From positions 1-17,572 of the forward strand of contig JAGAES010000138.1 of NCBI GenBank assembly GCA_017613055.1: a DNA stretch of 17,572 bases. The letters are read 5' to 3'. The position numbers and the translations under genes are program-made. This DNA comes from Lachnospiraceae bacterium (GTDB taxonomy: Bacteria > Bacillota_A > Clostridia > Lachnospirales > Lachnospiraceae). The notes beneath the pieces were generated by a model that did not search any database, was not told the origin of the DNA, and saw only the letters and a list, made by a program, of their open reading frames with translations. Shown here piece after piece: positions 1 to 7,272 of the stretch. Position 1 is the stretch's first letter; each line of letters opens with the position of its first letter.

Positions 1-396
1 CGCGCATCCGGCCTGTTTGCAGCCTTCGGCGACACCCTTAACAATCGTAGCAATCTTCTCGGGATAGTTCTTACCGCATGCAATATAGTCAAGGAAGAAC
101 AGCGGTTCGCCGCCTGCGCAGGCAATATCGTTCACGCACATCGCGACACAGTCGATACCGATTGTGTCATGCTTGTCCATCAGAAAAGCAAGCTTCAGCT
201 TGGTTCCGACGCCGTCCGTTCCGGACACGAGTGTCGGATGCTTCATCGACATAAAACGGTCCAGCGAGAAAGCACCGGAAAACCCGCCGAGTCCGCCGAG
301 CACTTCGGGACGCATCGTCTCTTTGACGTGCTTCTTCATCAATTCGACCGCCTTGTAACCGGCTTCGATATCCACACCTGCGTTCTTGTAATCCAT
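1..396 (-). CDS. purM: Phosphoribosylformylglycinamidine cyclo-ligase (AIR synthetase), 3' end cut by the window
   Basis: PurM uses ATP to close the ring of formylglycinamidine ribonucleotide, giving aminoimidazole ribonucleotide in de novo purine synthesis in the cytoplasm. Only the first 132 codons are present; the gene continues past base 1. The visible part shows the family's glycine-rich segment SGTDGVGTK (residues about 58-66) and the block [20 protein letters not shown] (about 80-99), which carries conserved ligand and Mg-binding residues of the AIR-synthetase fold. The start is the ATG at 394-396, preceded by an AGGAGAA ribosome binding site. It lies 158 bases downstream of purE, which supplies the step after PurM and the following carboxylase (PurK, if present), so the two belong to one pathway. 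An extended -10 promoter in that gap suggests it can also be transcribed separately. Family identity is seen directly; function is from established family knowledge. Confidence 0.96.
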   Translation of the reverse strand, partial: MDYKNAGVDIEAGYKAVELMKKHVKETMRPEVLGGLGGFSGAFSLDRFMSMKHPTLVSGTDGVGTKLKLAFLMDKHDTIGIDCVAMCVNDIACAGGEPLFFLDYIACGKNYPEKIATIVKGVAEGCKQAGCA

Positions 397-460
397 ACAA
401 ATTCTCCTCATCTTGTTCTATTCCGGCGCTTTGCTGCCGCGCCGTTTATTCCGCAGCATC

Positions 461-490
461 AGTATAGCACACTTCCCCCGGAAAATGTGC
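461..490 (-). promoter_or_regulatory. Putative extended -10 promoter for purM with a palindromic spacer
   Basis: Read on the minus strand, TGCTATACT (461-469) is a good extended -10 element. The -35 position 17 bases upstream holds CACATT, a poor match to TTGACA, as is common for extended -10 promoters. The spacer and part of the -35 region (467-490) form a near-perfect palindrome: arms GCACATTTTCC and GGGAAGTGTGC with two bases between, matching at 9 of 11 positions. A dimeric regulator bound there would block RNA polymerase. No experimental start site is known; the promoter call is inference from sequence. Confidence 0.45.
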
Positions 491-528
491 ATTCCGTGTT
501 ACATTATTCCTTAATGTTTGTAATAAGC

Positions 529-554
529 ACAGCTAATAAACTTATTAGGACTGT
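529..554. repeat. AT-rich inverted repeat directly after purE
   Basis: On the plus strand the arms are ACAG-CTAATAA (529-539) and TTATTAG-GA-CTGT (542-554), pairing 4 plus 7 bases with a two-base bulge and a two-base centre. It abuts the purE stop codon. There is no following T-run in the minus direction, so it is a weak candidate for an intrinsic terminator. It may be an operator, a 3'-end stabilising hairpin, or chance in an AT-rich gap. The rest of the 397-554 gap holds only the purM promoter region and ribosome binding site. Confidence 0.4.
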
Positions 555-1064
555 TTACTGCCCCATGTATTCCTTATAGCCGACTTTCTCGAGTTTTTCC
601 TTCTTCGCCATCACGCCGGCCTTCAACTCGTCCTTATAAGCCTCCACCTTCGAAAGCAGCTCGGGATTGCCGATGGCAAGCATCTTCGCGGCAAGAATGC
701 CTGCGTTGGCGCCGCCGTCAATGGCAACGGTCGCAACCGGGATACCGGAAGGCATCTGCACGATTGAATACAGCGAATCCACGCCGCTTAACGTCTTCGT
801 ATGAATCGGTACGCCGATGACCGGAAGCGGAAAGATTGCCGCGCACATGCCCGGAAGGTGTGCCGCCCCGCCTGCGCCTGCGATAATCACGGAGAAGCCT
901 TTCTCCTTTGCGGTGCTTGCATACTCAAAAAACACATCGGGCATCCGGTGCGCCGAAATTACGGTCATTTCATAGTCGATGCCGAATTTCTCGAGCATCG
1001 CAGCTGCCTTGCTCATAACCGGAAGGTCCGAATCGCTTCCCATCACAATTCCTACTTTAGCCAT
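555..1064 (-). CDS. purE: N5-carboxyaminoimidazole ribonucleotide mutase (class I PurE)
   Basis: PurE moves the carboxyl group of N5-carboxyaminoimidazole ribonucleotide to carbon 4, giving CAIR in purine synthesis. The 169-residue length is normal for a stand-alone bacterial PurE. The signature segments are all present: GSDSD (9-13) for phosphate binding, SAHR (37-40) with the conserved active-site histidine 39, and [11 protein letters not shown] (62-72). The histidine with downstream small residues fits the class I mutase rather than the CO2-dependent animal type, although that split is inferred. The ATG at 1064 has AAGGAG eight bases upstream. No purK, the usual partner that makes the substrate, is visible here. 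It lies 57 bases after the aminopeptidase gene on the same strand and upstream of purM. Identity is clear from the sequence. Confidence 0.97.
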   Translation of the reverse strand: MAKVGIVMGSDSDLPVMSKAAAMLEKFGIDYEMTVISAHRMPDVFFEYASTAKEKGFSVIIAGAGGAAHLPGMCAAIFPLPVIGVPIHTKTLSGVDSLYSIVQMPSGIPVATVAIDGGANAGILAAKMLAIGNPELLSKVEAYKDELKAGVMAKKEKLEKVGYKEYMGQ

Positions 1065-1086
1065 CTCACGTTCTCCTTATCTCTTT

Positions 1087-1118
1087 CGGTAAATGTGACT
1101 CATTCTTAACATTTGCCG
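1087..1118. repeat. 10-base inverted repeat between the aminopeptidase gene and purE
   Basis: Arms CGGTAAATGT (1087-1096) and ACATTTGCCG (1109-1118) match at 9 of 10 positions around a 12-base loop. It occupies most of the 57-base gap just upstream of the purE ribosome binding site. In the minus-strand transcript the stem has one C/A mismatch and no U-run follows, so it does not look like a standard terminator for the aminopeptidase gene. A regulator site upstream of purE or an mRNA-processing hairpin are both possible. No promoter could be read with confidence in this gap. Confidence 0.45.
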
Positions 1119-1121
1119 TTA

Positions 1122-3179
1122 TTATTTCTTCTTTGAAAGCCTCTCAAGCGGCGCGTTCAGTTCTTCGGTTCCCGGAACAACGAACCGGCCGTCCCGGATA
1201 ATGTCATAGCTGCTTCCGTCCGCCGCGTGCGCCGTGATGGAGCCGAGCTCGTCATAAGGAATCGTAATGTCCGTATGACAGTTCATATAGGCGTTCCCGG
1301 GGTCGGTCTTCCGAAGTATGCTGACTTCGTTGTCGCGGGCGATGATTTCCTTGCCGTCCGGGTTGTAAACCGCCTTATCCTCAGCGTGGCTGTAGCACGT
1401 ATCGCCTACCGCAAAATGAGGTCCCGTCTTCTCGGCAATCAGAATCGGAAGCTTGCGCTGTATGTCGTACTGAATTCCCATCTCGTACGCCGTCGTGTTC
1501 GTGCCGATGGCGAACTCGCCGATCGGAAGCGTCTCGTGGAAGAACAGAATGTTCTCGTTGATGTAATCCGTGTTCTCCTTCTCGGTCGGGAAATTCCCGC
1601 AGCTTGCGGAAGTAATCTTTCCGTCCTTGAAGGTGAGGCACAGATCCTTGAACAGCCGGCCTTCGAGATAAACCTTGCTGACATGAAGGACGCCGTCCGT
1701 TCCCTTAAGAACCGGCGAAGTGAACACCTCACCGACCGGAATGTTGACATCGGCCGCGCAGTTTTCAAAGTTGGTCTGCTTCGCGGGATCGGTCAGCTCA
1801 TGAAGCATAACGCGGATATCCGTTTTGTTCGCGCCGCATCCTTTGACGGTTACATAGGCGGCCTTATCGAGCACGTCGATGATGTTCTGCTGAATCTTCC
1901 GGTAGCGCGCGCTGCTTAAGGTATTCACGCGAATCGTTGCCTTGAAGATATCCTTGAACTTCGGTCCGATGGACGGAAGCGGATAATCGATAATCGTGAA
2001 GCTTCGCTCGTCACCCGGTATATACTGCTCCCGAAGCCGGAAGATACGGCTGTTCATATCCACCATGAGCTTGCTGCTCTTCGCGTCCGCGGAAAGGACT
2101 TCGGGCTTGTTCACGGGGTCGAAATCCGGCTCGCCGAAGCTCTCCTGCACGGCGGGTCCTGCGACCAGTTTCATATAGTCGCCGACATTTGCGAATGCCT
2201 TCTTCGTTGCGCGGACAATCACTTCGACCATGCGCTTGTTGAGTGTAAGCAGCATATCGTTCCGGTGGTCATATTCCGCCTGGCGGTTACCGAGCCAGGT
2301 GTCGCCGTATACGTCCGCGTAGTAATGCACGGTCGTTTCCTTGCCGAGTGCCTCGAACTTCTTGATTGCGGCTCTTGTGATGCGCTCAAAGCCGTATTCC
2401 GTCACAACCTGCACGTATTTCTTCTTCGAAAGGTCCGTTCCCGATACTTCAAAGCCTTCGACATAGCCGTTCACATATGTCTCCGCCATCGCCTCGATAT
2501 CCTTCTCGGAAAGCGTCGCAAGATATGCGGAAACCCGAATCATATTCTCGGAAATCGGGCATCCGATCCGGTACAGATAGGCGGAATCACTAAGATCCGC
2601 CTGCATCGCGATATCATAGAAGAACCGGAAATCGGTGCAGTACCGTTCGTAAGCGGAAGCAATCGTTCTCTCCTCGCAATAGTCATGGCGGTGATAGAAT
2701 AAGGCGCGCTTCAAAGCATTCGCGTCGGCACCGCTTTCAAGAAGCGAATAAACCTCAAGCACCAGCTCCGCACTGTACAGGAACGGTCTTAAAACCCCGC
2801 GGTATAAAAACGGCACCTTCGCAATCAAATCCGCAAACACGGCCGCGACAACGCGTCCTTTTGCCTTTCCGAACACCGAAACGGCATAGGCGGGGTTCAG
2901 AAACGAAGTCTCGTAAACGTCCTTCTCTGCGCACAGATATAACTTTTTGTTCCAGGTCTCAAGTTCCTTCAAAGAAAGTCCCTGTAAGCCGGCCTTCTGT
3001 ACGTCCGCGGCGAACTTCGCCATGCAAAGCGCCTGCCCCGCGGCTTCCTTTCCGAAATCGGCCGATGTAACGCTCGTTTCGTCCGATTCCTCGGAAAGAA
3101 TCTCCGTCATTCTTCCGAGCGCAAGCTCAAGCCGTTCCGCCTCATATTCGGTCCATGTATATAATTCCGGTATTTTCAT
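1122..3179 (-). CDS. M29-family aminopeptidase (leucyl aminopeptidase / aminopeptidase T type) with long N-terminal extension
   Basis: The C-terminal part matches the M29 metallopeptidases, cytoplasmic two-metal enzymes that remove N-terminal residues from peptides. Putative metal and catalytic residues are visible in order: Glu484 in PVGEVFTSP, Glu555 in PIGEFAIGTN, His588 in GPHFAVGD, and His635/Asp637 in the CHTDI segment. At 685 residues it is far longer than the roughly 410 residues of classical AmpT/AmpS; about 235 extra residues precede the catalytic half, with no membrane segment or recognised domain. The chosen start is ATG 3179, because AAAGGAAA sits just upstream; a GTG at 3194 in the same frame would overlap that site. 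It is the sixth gene after the ABC ATPase start, 36 bases after a small membrane protein gene. Family is well supported; the role of the extension and the physiological substrate are unknown. Confidence 0.85.
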   Translation of the reverse strand: MKIPELYTWTEYEAERLELALGRMTEILSEESDETSVTSADFGKEAAGQALCMAKFAADVQKAGLQGLSLKELETWNKKLYLCAEKDVYETSFLNPAYAVSVFGKAKGRVVAAVFADLIAKVPFLYRGVLRPFLYSAELVLEVYSLLESGADANALKRALFYHRHDYCEERTIASAYERYCTDFRFFYDIAMQADLSDSAYLYRIGCPISENMIRVSAYLATLSEKDIEAMAETYVNGYVEGFEVSGTDLSKKKYVQVVTEYGFERITRAAIKKFEALGKETTVHYYADVYGDTWLGNRQAEYDHRNDMLLTLNKRMVEVIVRATKKAFANVGDYMKLVAGPAVQESFGEPDFDPVNKPEVLSADAKSSKLMVDMNSRIFRLREQYIPGDERSFTIIDYPLPSIGPKFKDIFKATIRVNTLSSARYRKIQQNIIDVLDKAAYVTVKGCGANKTDIRVMLHELTDPAKQTNFENCAADVNIPVGEVFTSPVLKGTDGVLHVSKVYLEGRLFKDLCLTFKDGKITSASCGNFPTEKENTDYINENILFFHETLPIGEFAIGTNTTAYEMGIQYDIQRKLPILIAEKTGPHFAVGDTCYSHAEDKAVYNPDGKEIIARDNEVSILRKTDPGNAYMNCHTDITIPYDELGSITAHAADGSSYDIIRDGRFVVPGTEELNAPLERLSKKK

Positions 3180-3215
3180 AACATTTCCTTTCACTGCATG
3201 CCGTAAGGATGCCTC

Positions 3216-3560
3216 TTATCCGAGCACCGTCCCGCTCAGAAACAGTCCGAACAGCGTCGCCGCAAGCGATGCGCAAAGCACTACGCCGGACAGCGCAGAA
3301 CGGTAGAATACATTGCTTTCGCGAAGGCCGAAGCCGCCGAACAGAAGCCCCATGGCCGCCAGCAGAAAATCCATTCCGCCGACAACGCCGAGCCGGTTCG
3401 AATCGGGCGCCGCCGTCCGCGACTCAATGACAAGAATCAGAAAGACGACCCAGCCGACCGCCCCGATGCCGAGTGAAAGCCGCCCCATCGCGGAGTGGTT
3501 CCGGCCGCGGTAGCGGACCTTGCTGTCTTCCTTTAACGGTTTGTCAAAAACAGGATTCAT
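3216..3560 (-). CDS. Small membrane protein, DUF6142-like
   Basis: This 114-residue protein has a charged N-terminal stretch of about 30 residues followed by three hydrophobic segments (around 31-46, 62-78 and 88-108), so it is probably a small inner-membrane protein with a cytoplasmic N-terminus. The size, segment pattern and genomic setting resemble the small clostridial membrane family DUF6142, but that assignment is from memory and uncertain. The start is ATG 3560 with GGGAG five bases upstream; an in-frame TTG at 3572 overlaps the ribosome binding site and was not chosen. It follows the DUF4340 gene by 16 bases and precedes the M29 gene by 36 bases, so it is very likely in the same transcript as the Gld-like ABC exporter. 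No catalytic motif is visible and no function is assigned. Confidence 0.7.
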   Translation of the reverse strand: MNPVFDKPLKEDSKVRYRGRNHSAMGRLSLGIGAVGWVVFLILVIESRTAAPDSNRLGVVGGMDFLLAAMGLLFGGFGLRESNVFYRSALSGVVLCASLAATLFGLFLSGTVLG

Positions 3561-3576
3561 GCAGTCTCCCAAACGG

Positions 3577-4983
3577 TTAGTTCTCTGCGGCGAAACTCTT
3601 CATGTACTCGATGAAGTCGTTTACCTTCCGCACGTCAATGGCAAAATCAACGGCCCCGTTGACCGAAACAAGATAAACGGAGTCCGAATACTCATAGAAA
3701 ACAATCTTCATATTCTTACGGACGTCCGGATCCGCCACGTCGGTCTCAATCGTCATGACCTCGGCGCCGTGTTCGTCGGACGTGACGCGCTCGCTGTACT
3801 TTAAAAGAAGCACCTTCTGGCTCCAGCCCGTAAAGGCATCGGTTGTAAGCGTCTTCCCGTTCAGCGCGTATACCGGCGTTTCCAGATTCGTGTCGGTATT
3901 CACGAACTCCCAGCGGTCCGTTCCCGCGGTAACCGTAATCTTCTTAAACGTCTTGCCGCTCGGGAAGAATACGGTCTTATGGCATACATCGAAGACGTTA
4001 ATATCCTTCCATGCGGCCGCGACATCGGCATTCATCAAAAATACCCAGTCCAGCTCACGGAGTTTCATATATACCCCGCCGTCTTCGGTCTCGTTTCCGA
4101 AATCAACCGTATAAACGTAATCCTCACGGCCGTACCGGTCCGCGTAACGGACGGAAATCGAAGTATGCGGATTGTTAAGCCCGTACGTTGCAAGATTGGC
4201 CGGCCGGTAGGCAACCGGTTTGTCGTACGTCACATGCAGGTAACGCTGCAGCATTTCGTACCAGGCGTCGCCGTTCAGATCCGCGTTACAGAAGCCGTTC
4301 AGAGGCTCCTTAATATACCAGTTGAACAGATTCACGCCGGAATAATCGTAAGGGTTATTCTCGTCATGAATTGCGTGAAATATGACGTTCTCCCCTTCGG
4401 TAATCGTAATCTCCCGAAGCAGCGTCCACTCTTCAATCGTCGGAAGCTGTACGCTTTCAAGGAAATCCGTGCGGCTCTTGGCGAGGTATGTATAGTAGTT
4501 GTCCGAAACGACATAAACCGAATCGTCTCCGTCCACCATCGCGTAATAACGGTTCTGCGTGGGAACACGGATTCCGACGCGAAGTTCTAAGAGACAGGTG
4601 TCCCCGGAATAAACCTTCAAAACCGCAGCCGGATCCGCAAGCCCGTAGTCCGCGATATCCGACGGATTATTCAGTTTTTCAAACGCATTCAGATTGGATA
4701 CGATGACGGACAGGATCATGTTGACCGAGGCCTGCTTGACCGGGAAGATATCTTCTTCCTCGTAAATCCACTGGTCTCCCTTCAGCAGAAACAATCCCTC
4801 AAACTGTTCGGTTTTCAGCGTAAGCCGGTCTACCTGTTCGGTATCGATCTTACGGATTGCAAAATAGTTCGTATTATTTTCCTCCTGTTTGGCAGGCTTG
4901 CGGGATACAATCAGATATACCGCAAGAAGCGCAACCGCCAGAACGCCGAGCGCGGCGGCCAGGATTATGTTCTTTTTATTCAT
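3577..4983 (-). CDS. DUF4340 domain membrane-anchored protein, partner of Gld-like ABC exporter
   Basis: The 468-residue product begins with a single membrane anchor (about residues 6-27) flanked by lysines, and the rest should lie outside the membrane. The sequence has the repeated beta-rich units typical of DUF4340, for example the segment IRKIDTEQVDRLTLK at about 43-57 followed by a WIYEEEDIFPV segment, and later similar units. DUF4340 proteins are regularly encoded beside GldG-like proteins and ABC-2 permeases; their biochemical role is not established. The ATG at 4983 lies three bases after the stop of the upstream gldG-like gene, and its ribosome binding site (GAGGAGAAGG) is inside that gene's last codons, implying translational coupling. 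The likely job is as an extracytoplasmic accessory subunit of the exporter, which is inference from context. Confidence 0.85.
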   Translation of the reverse strand: MNKKNIILAAALGVLAVALLAVYLIVSRKPAKQEENNTNYFAIRKIDTEQVDRLTLKTEQFEGLFLLKGDQWIYEEEDIFPVKQASVNMILSVIVSNLNAFEKLNNPSDIADYGLADPAAVLKVYSGDTCLLELRVGIRVPTQNRYYAMVDGDDSVYVVSDNYYTYLAKSRTDFLESVQLPTIEEWTLLREITITEGENVIFHAIHDENNPYDYSGVNLFNWYIKEPLNGFCNADLNGDAWYEMLQRYLHVTYDKPVAYRPANLATYGLNNPHTSISVRYADRYGREDYVYTVDFGNETEDGGVYMKLRELDWVFLMNADVAAAWKDINVFDVCHKTVFFPSGKTFKKITVTAGTDRWEFVNTDTNLETPVYALNGKTLTTDAFTGWSQKVLLLKYSERVTSDEHGAEVMTIETDVADPDVRKNMKIVFYEYSDSVYLVSVNGAVDFAIDVRKVNDFIEYMKSFAAEN

Positions 4984-4986
4984 GGA

Positions 4987-6393
4987 TTACCTTCTCCTCA
5001 GAAATACCACCACGATTCCCGCCAGAAGAATCAGTCCCGGAATGATGCCGACCAGCACAACCAGAAGAACATTCTTCTGATGCGTTGTCAGTTTCAGGGC
5101 TTCCTCATAGTTGGAAATGGAAGGAACGGAGATATTGCTCTGCTTGTTGCACAAATCGCCCAGATATTTGATGAACACTTCGGAGTTTGCATAGGAAACG
5201 CCCGCCATGAAAACGTCATTGCGGAGGAAATACTGGGTGTTGAAGATATACATCTTGCCGGCATTTTCCTGATAGGTGTCGGTAACGGCGGTAAGCAGCG
5301 GGAACGAACCGGTCTGGTAGCCGCTCTTATAGGCTCTGTCCTTAAGGTCCGGCGTCAGATAAGACGTAGAGGACGAGGACGCAACCACATTCACACTGAG
5401 CGAATCCCGGACGGACGGCAGCTTCGTAAGACCGACGCCGTAGTACCATGCGGTATTCTTCTTGCCGTACTGCGCAAGAACGTTCTCCGGATTCTCTCCG
5501 GTCGTATAGTTCGTGTCCCGTTCACAGAGCATGCCTTCTTCAAGGTTCAGTCCGTAATACTTAAGCAGCGCCTGCATGTTCGGGCGTTCCGTCGTTTCAA
5601 ATGTCAAAAACCACATCACGCGGCCGCCTGCCGTCATATAATTCTTGACGGCGGTGCATTCCTCTTCCGAAAGGTCATCCCGCGCGCCGAGAATCAGCAG
5701 CGCATCACAGTCCGAGGGAACCGGTTTCTTCTTCAGATCCACATAGCGGACGGTATAGGAGTTCAGTGTCAGGACGCTTTCGATGCTGTCCGAAACCCTG
5801 CCGTCCGAAATCATCTGCTCGCCGTGTCCGGTCGCAACATAAACAACGGAGTTCAGCTCATCGGAAAGCTTCACGAGACCCTTCATGATCTCCGCTTCGG
5901 CGTTGTAACCGGCAAGCTCCTTCGTAATGTTGGTCAGATCCTTCTGGTTCACATAGTAAAGGCACATCAGCTCATACTCGATATATACATACCGGCTGTC
6001 ATCGTCGTGCCGGACAAGTATGATGCTGTTGTTGTCAATCTGCTTTTCCCCGCCGGTATACTGGAACACGAAGGCCGGATACAGCTTAGGGTCCTTCTGA
6101 ATCAGGTTGATGTTTTTGCCCTGTGCGGCGAAGTTCTCAACCGTCTTGGCAATCACCTTATTCTCTTCGCCGACGGTACAGACATAGTAAAGGTCAATCG
6201 GCACGTCATAGGAATTGAGAAACTCCTTCGTTGCGTCATGCAGTGAATACTTCTGAAGTCCCGTCAGGTCTTTGGTCCGCGTCAGTCCGGATACCACCAG
6301 GTTCACCATCAGCACGAGGAAGATGACGATGACGGAAAGGATTGTCGTATAGGCACCGCCTTTGAATTTGCGGCTTGAAAACGCATTCTTCAT
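4987..6393 (-). CDS. GldG-like ABC transporter auxiliary protein
   Basis: This 468-residue protein has one N-terminal membrane segment (about 16-37), a large extracytoplasmic region of the GldG/ABC_transp_aux type, and a C-terminal membrane segment (about 442-465) ending in RRR. Segments such as YYVCTVGEENKV after the first helix, the VVYVATGHGEQ stretch and the later CDALLILGARDDLSEEE stretch, with a following 'GGRVMWFL' strand, fit the GIFT/IFT52-like fold of this family. In Bacteroidetes gliders GldG works with GldA and GldF in an ABC complex; in Clostridia the exported substrate is unknown. The start is ATG 6393, with AGGAGG eight bases upstream that overlaps the permease stop codon. A GTG at 6402 in frame lies within the ribosome binding site itself. 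Stop-to-start gaps are 12 bases upstream and 3 bases downstream. Confidence 0.87.
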   Translation of the reverse strand: MKNAFSSRKFKGGAYTTILSVIVIFLVLMVNLVVSGLTRTKDLTGLQKYSLHDATKEFLNSYDVPIDLYYVCTVGEENKVIAKTVENFAAQGKNINLIQKDPKLYPAFVFQYTGGEKQIDNNSIILVRHDDDSRYVYIEYELMCLYYVNQKDLTNITKELAGYNAEAEIMKGLVKLSDELNSVVYVATGHGEQMISDGRVSDSIESVLTLNSYTVRYVDLKKKPVPSDCDALLILGARDDLSEEECTAVKNYMTAGGRVMWFLTFETTERPNMQALLKYYGLNLEEGMLCERDTNYTTGENPENVLAQYGKKNTAWYYGVGLTKLPSVRDSLSVNVVASSSSTSYLTPDLKDRAYKSGYQTGSFPLLTAVTDTYQENAGKMYIFNTQYFLRNDVFMAGVSYANSEVFIKYLGDLCNKQSNISVPSISNYEEALKLTTHQKNVLLVVLVGIIPGLILLAGIVVVFLRRR

Positions 6394-6405
6394 CTCCGGC
6401 ACCTC

Positions 6406-7272
6406 CTAGCTCCATCTCCGCTTTTTGATGGCCTGAACCGTCAGGAACACAAAAAGGAAGATAATACTCAGATAATAAACGTATGCGGCTCCGTCGAAGA
6501 GACCGTAGCGGAAGTTCTCAAACCGCGAAATCAACGAAATCCAGCCGAGAATCTTTGTTAAAAGACCGTCGAACAGTTCCTCGTTCACGGCGAAATAAAC
6601 GATGGCATTTGCCGCACCGCACACCAGGAAAACCGCCACCGCGACGGCAATGCTCTTCATCATGAAGAACACGATGATTCCGAGAATCAGAATCAGTACC
6701 CAGATTACAAGGAACGAAATCGCATGGTCGGACGGAATCCGGTCCTTGAGCGCGTCTGCAAGAAGCGTCAGGAGAATGACGATAAATGTTAAGATTGCCG
6801 CTACAATCTGGCTCTCCGTAAGGGCGGATATGAACATGCCGATGGCAAAATAGGCGCATCCGAGAAGGAAAAATGCCGCGATGTTGCTGTACGCAATCTT
6901 CATGTTCACGTTGCCGTACTTCGCAAGAACCGGCGGATATGCCGAAATGATGACGACCGCGATGAACAGAATCGTCACGAGCGCAAGATACTTCCCGAGG
7001 ATGATGCGCGGGATGCTGACCGGCGACGTGAAAATCAGCTGGTCGGTTTTCTGGCGCTTCTCTTCCGAAAGCGTACGCATCGTAAGCATCGGAACGAGCA
7101 GCAGGAAGAAGATCGTCACGCTGCTTAACGGATAGGCAAAGCTTGCGTATTCCATCTTCAGGTTGAACTGATATACATAGAAACCGATTAAAGCAAGCAA
7201 AAACGCAAGGAACATGTATCCGAAGATGGAACTGAATGCCTGCCGGATTTCTTTCTTGTAAATGGCAATCAT
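6406..7272 (-). CDS. ABC-2 type permease, GldF-like
   Basis: The 288-residue product is a polytopic membrane protein with roughly seven to eight hydrophobic segments (about 17-36, 50-66, 95-113, 128-150, 155-173, 186-226 as one or two, 262-281). The segment after the second helix, MRTLSEEKRQKTDQLIFTSP (65-84), is the typical cytoplasmic coupling stretch of GldF/ABC-2 permeases that contacts the ATPase. Start ATG 7272 overlaps the ATPase stop codon as ATGA, a classic coupled arrangement, so the two gene products are expected to form one transporter. It supplies the membrane channel of the Gld-like exporter, with the GldG-like and DUF4340 proteins as likely extracytoplasmic partners. The direction (export) and substrate are inferred from the ABC-2 family; nothing in the sequence identifies the cargo. 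Confidence 0.9.
   Translation of the reverse strand: MIAIYKKEIRQAFSSIFGYMFLAFLLALIGFYVYQFNLKMEYASFAYPLSSVTIFFLLLVPMLTMRTLSEEKRQKTDQLIFTSPVSIPRIILGKYLALVTILFIAVVIISAYPPVLAKYGNVNMKIAYSNIAAFFLLGCAYFAIGMFISALTESQIVAAILTFIVILLTLLADALKDRIPSDHAISFLVIWVLILILGIIVFFMMKSIAVAVAVFLVCGAANAIVYFAVNEELFDGLLTKILGWISLISRFENFRYGLFDGAAYVYYLSIIFLFVFLTVQAIKKRRWS

Noticed and set aside
5080..6246. 388-codon open frame on the plus strand opposite the gldG-like gene
   Set aside because: Antisense shadow of a well-supported gene; the translation has no recognisable domain and no promoter or ribosome binding site.
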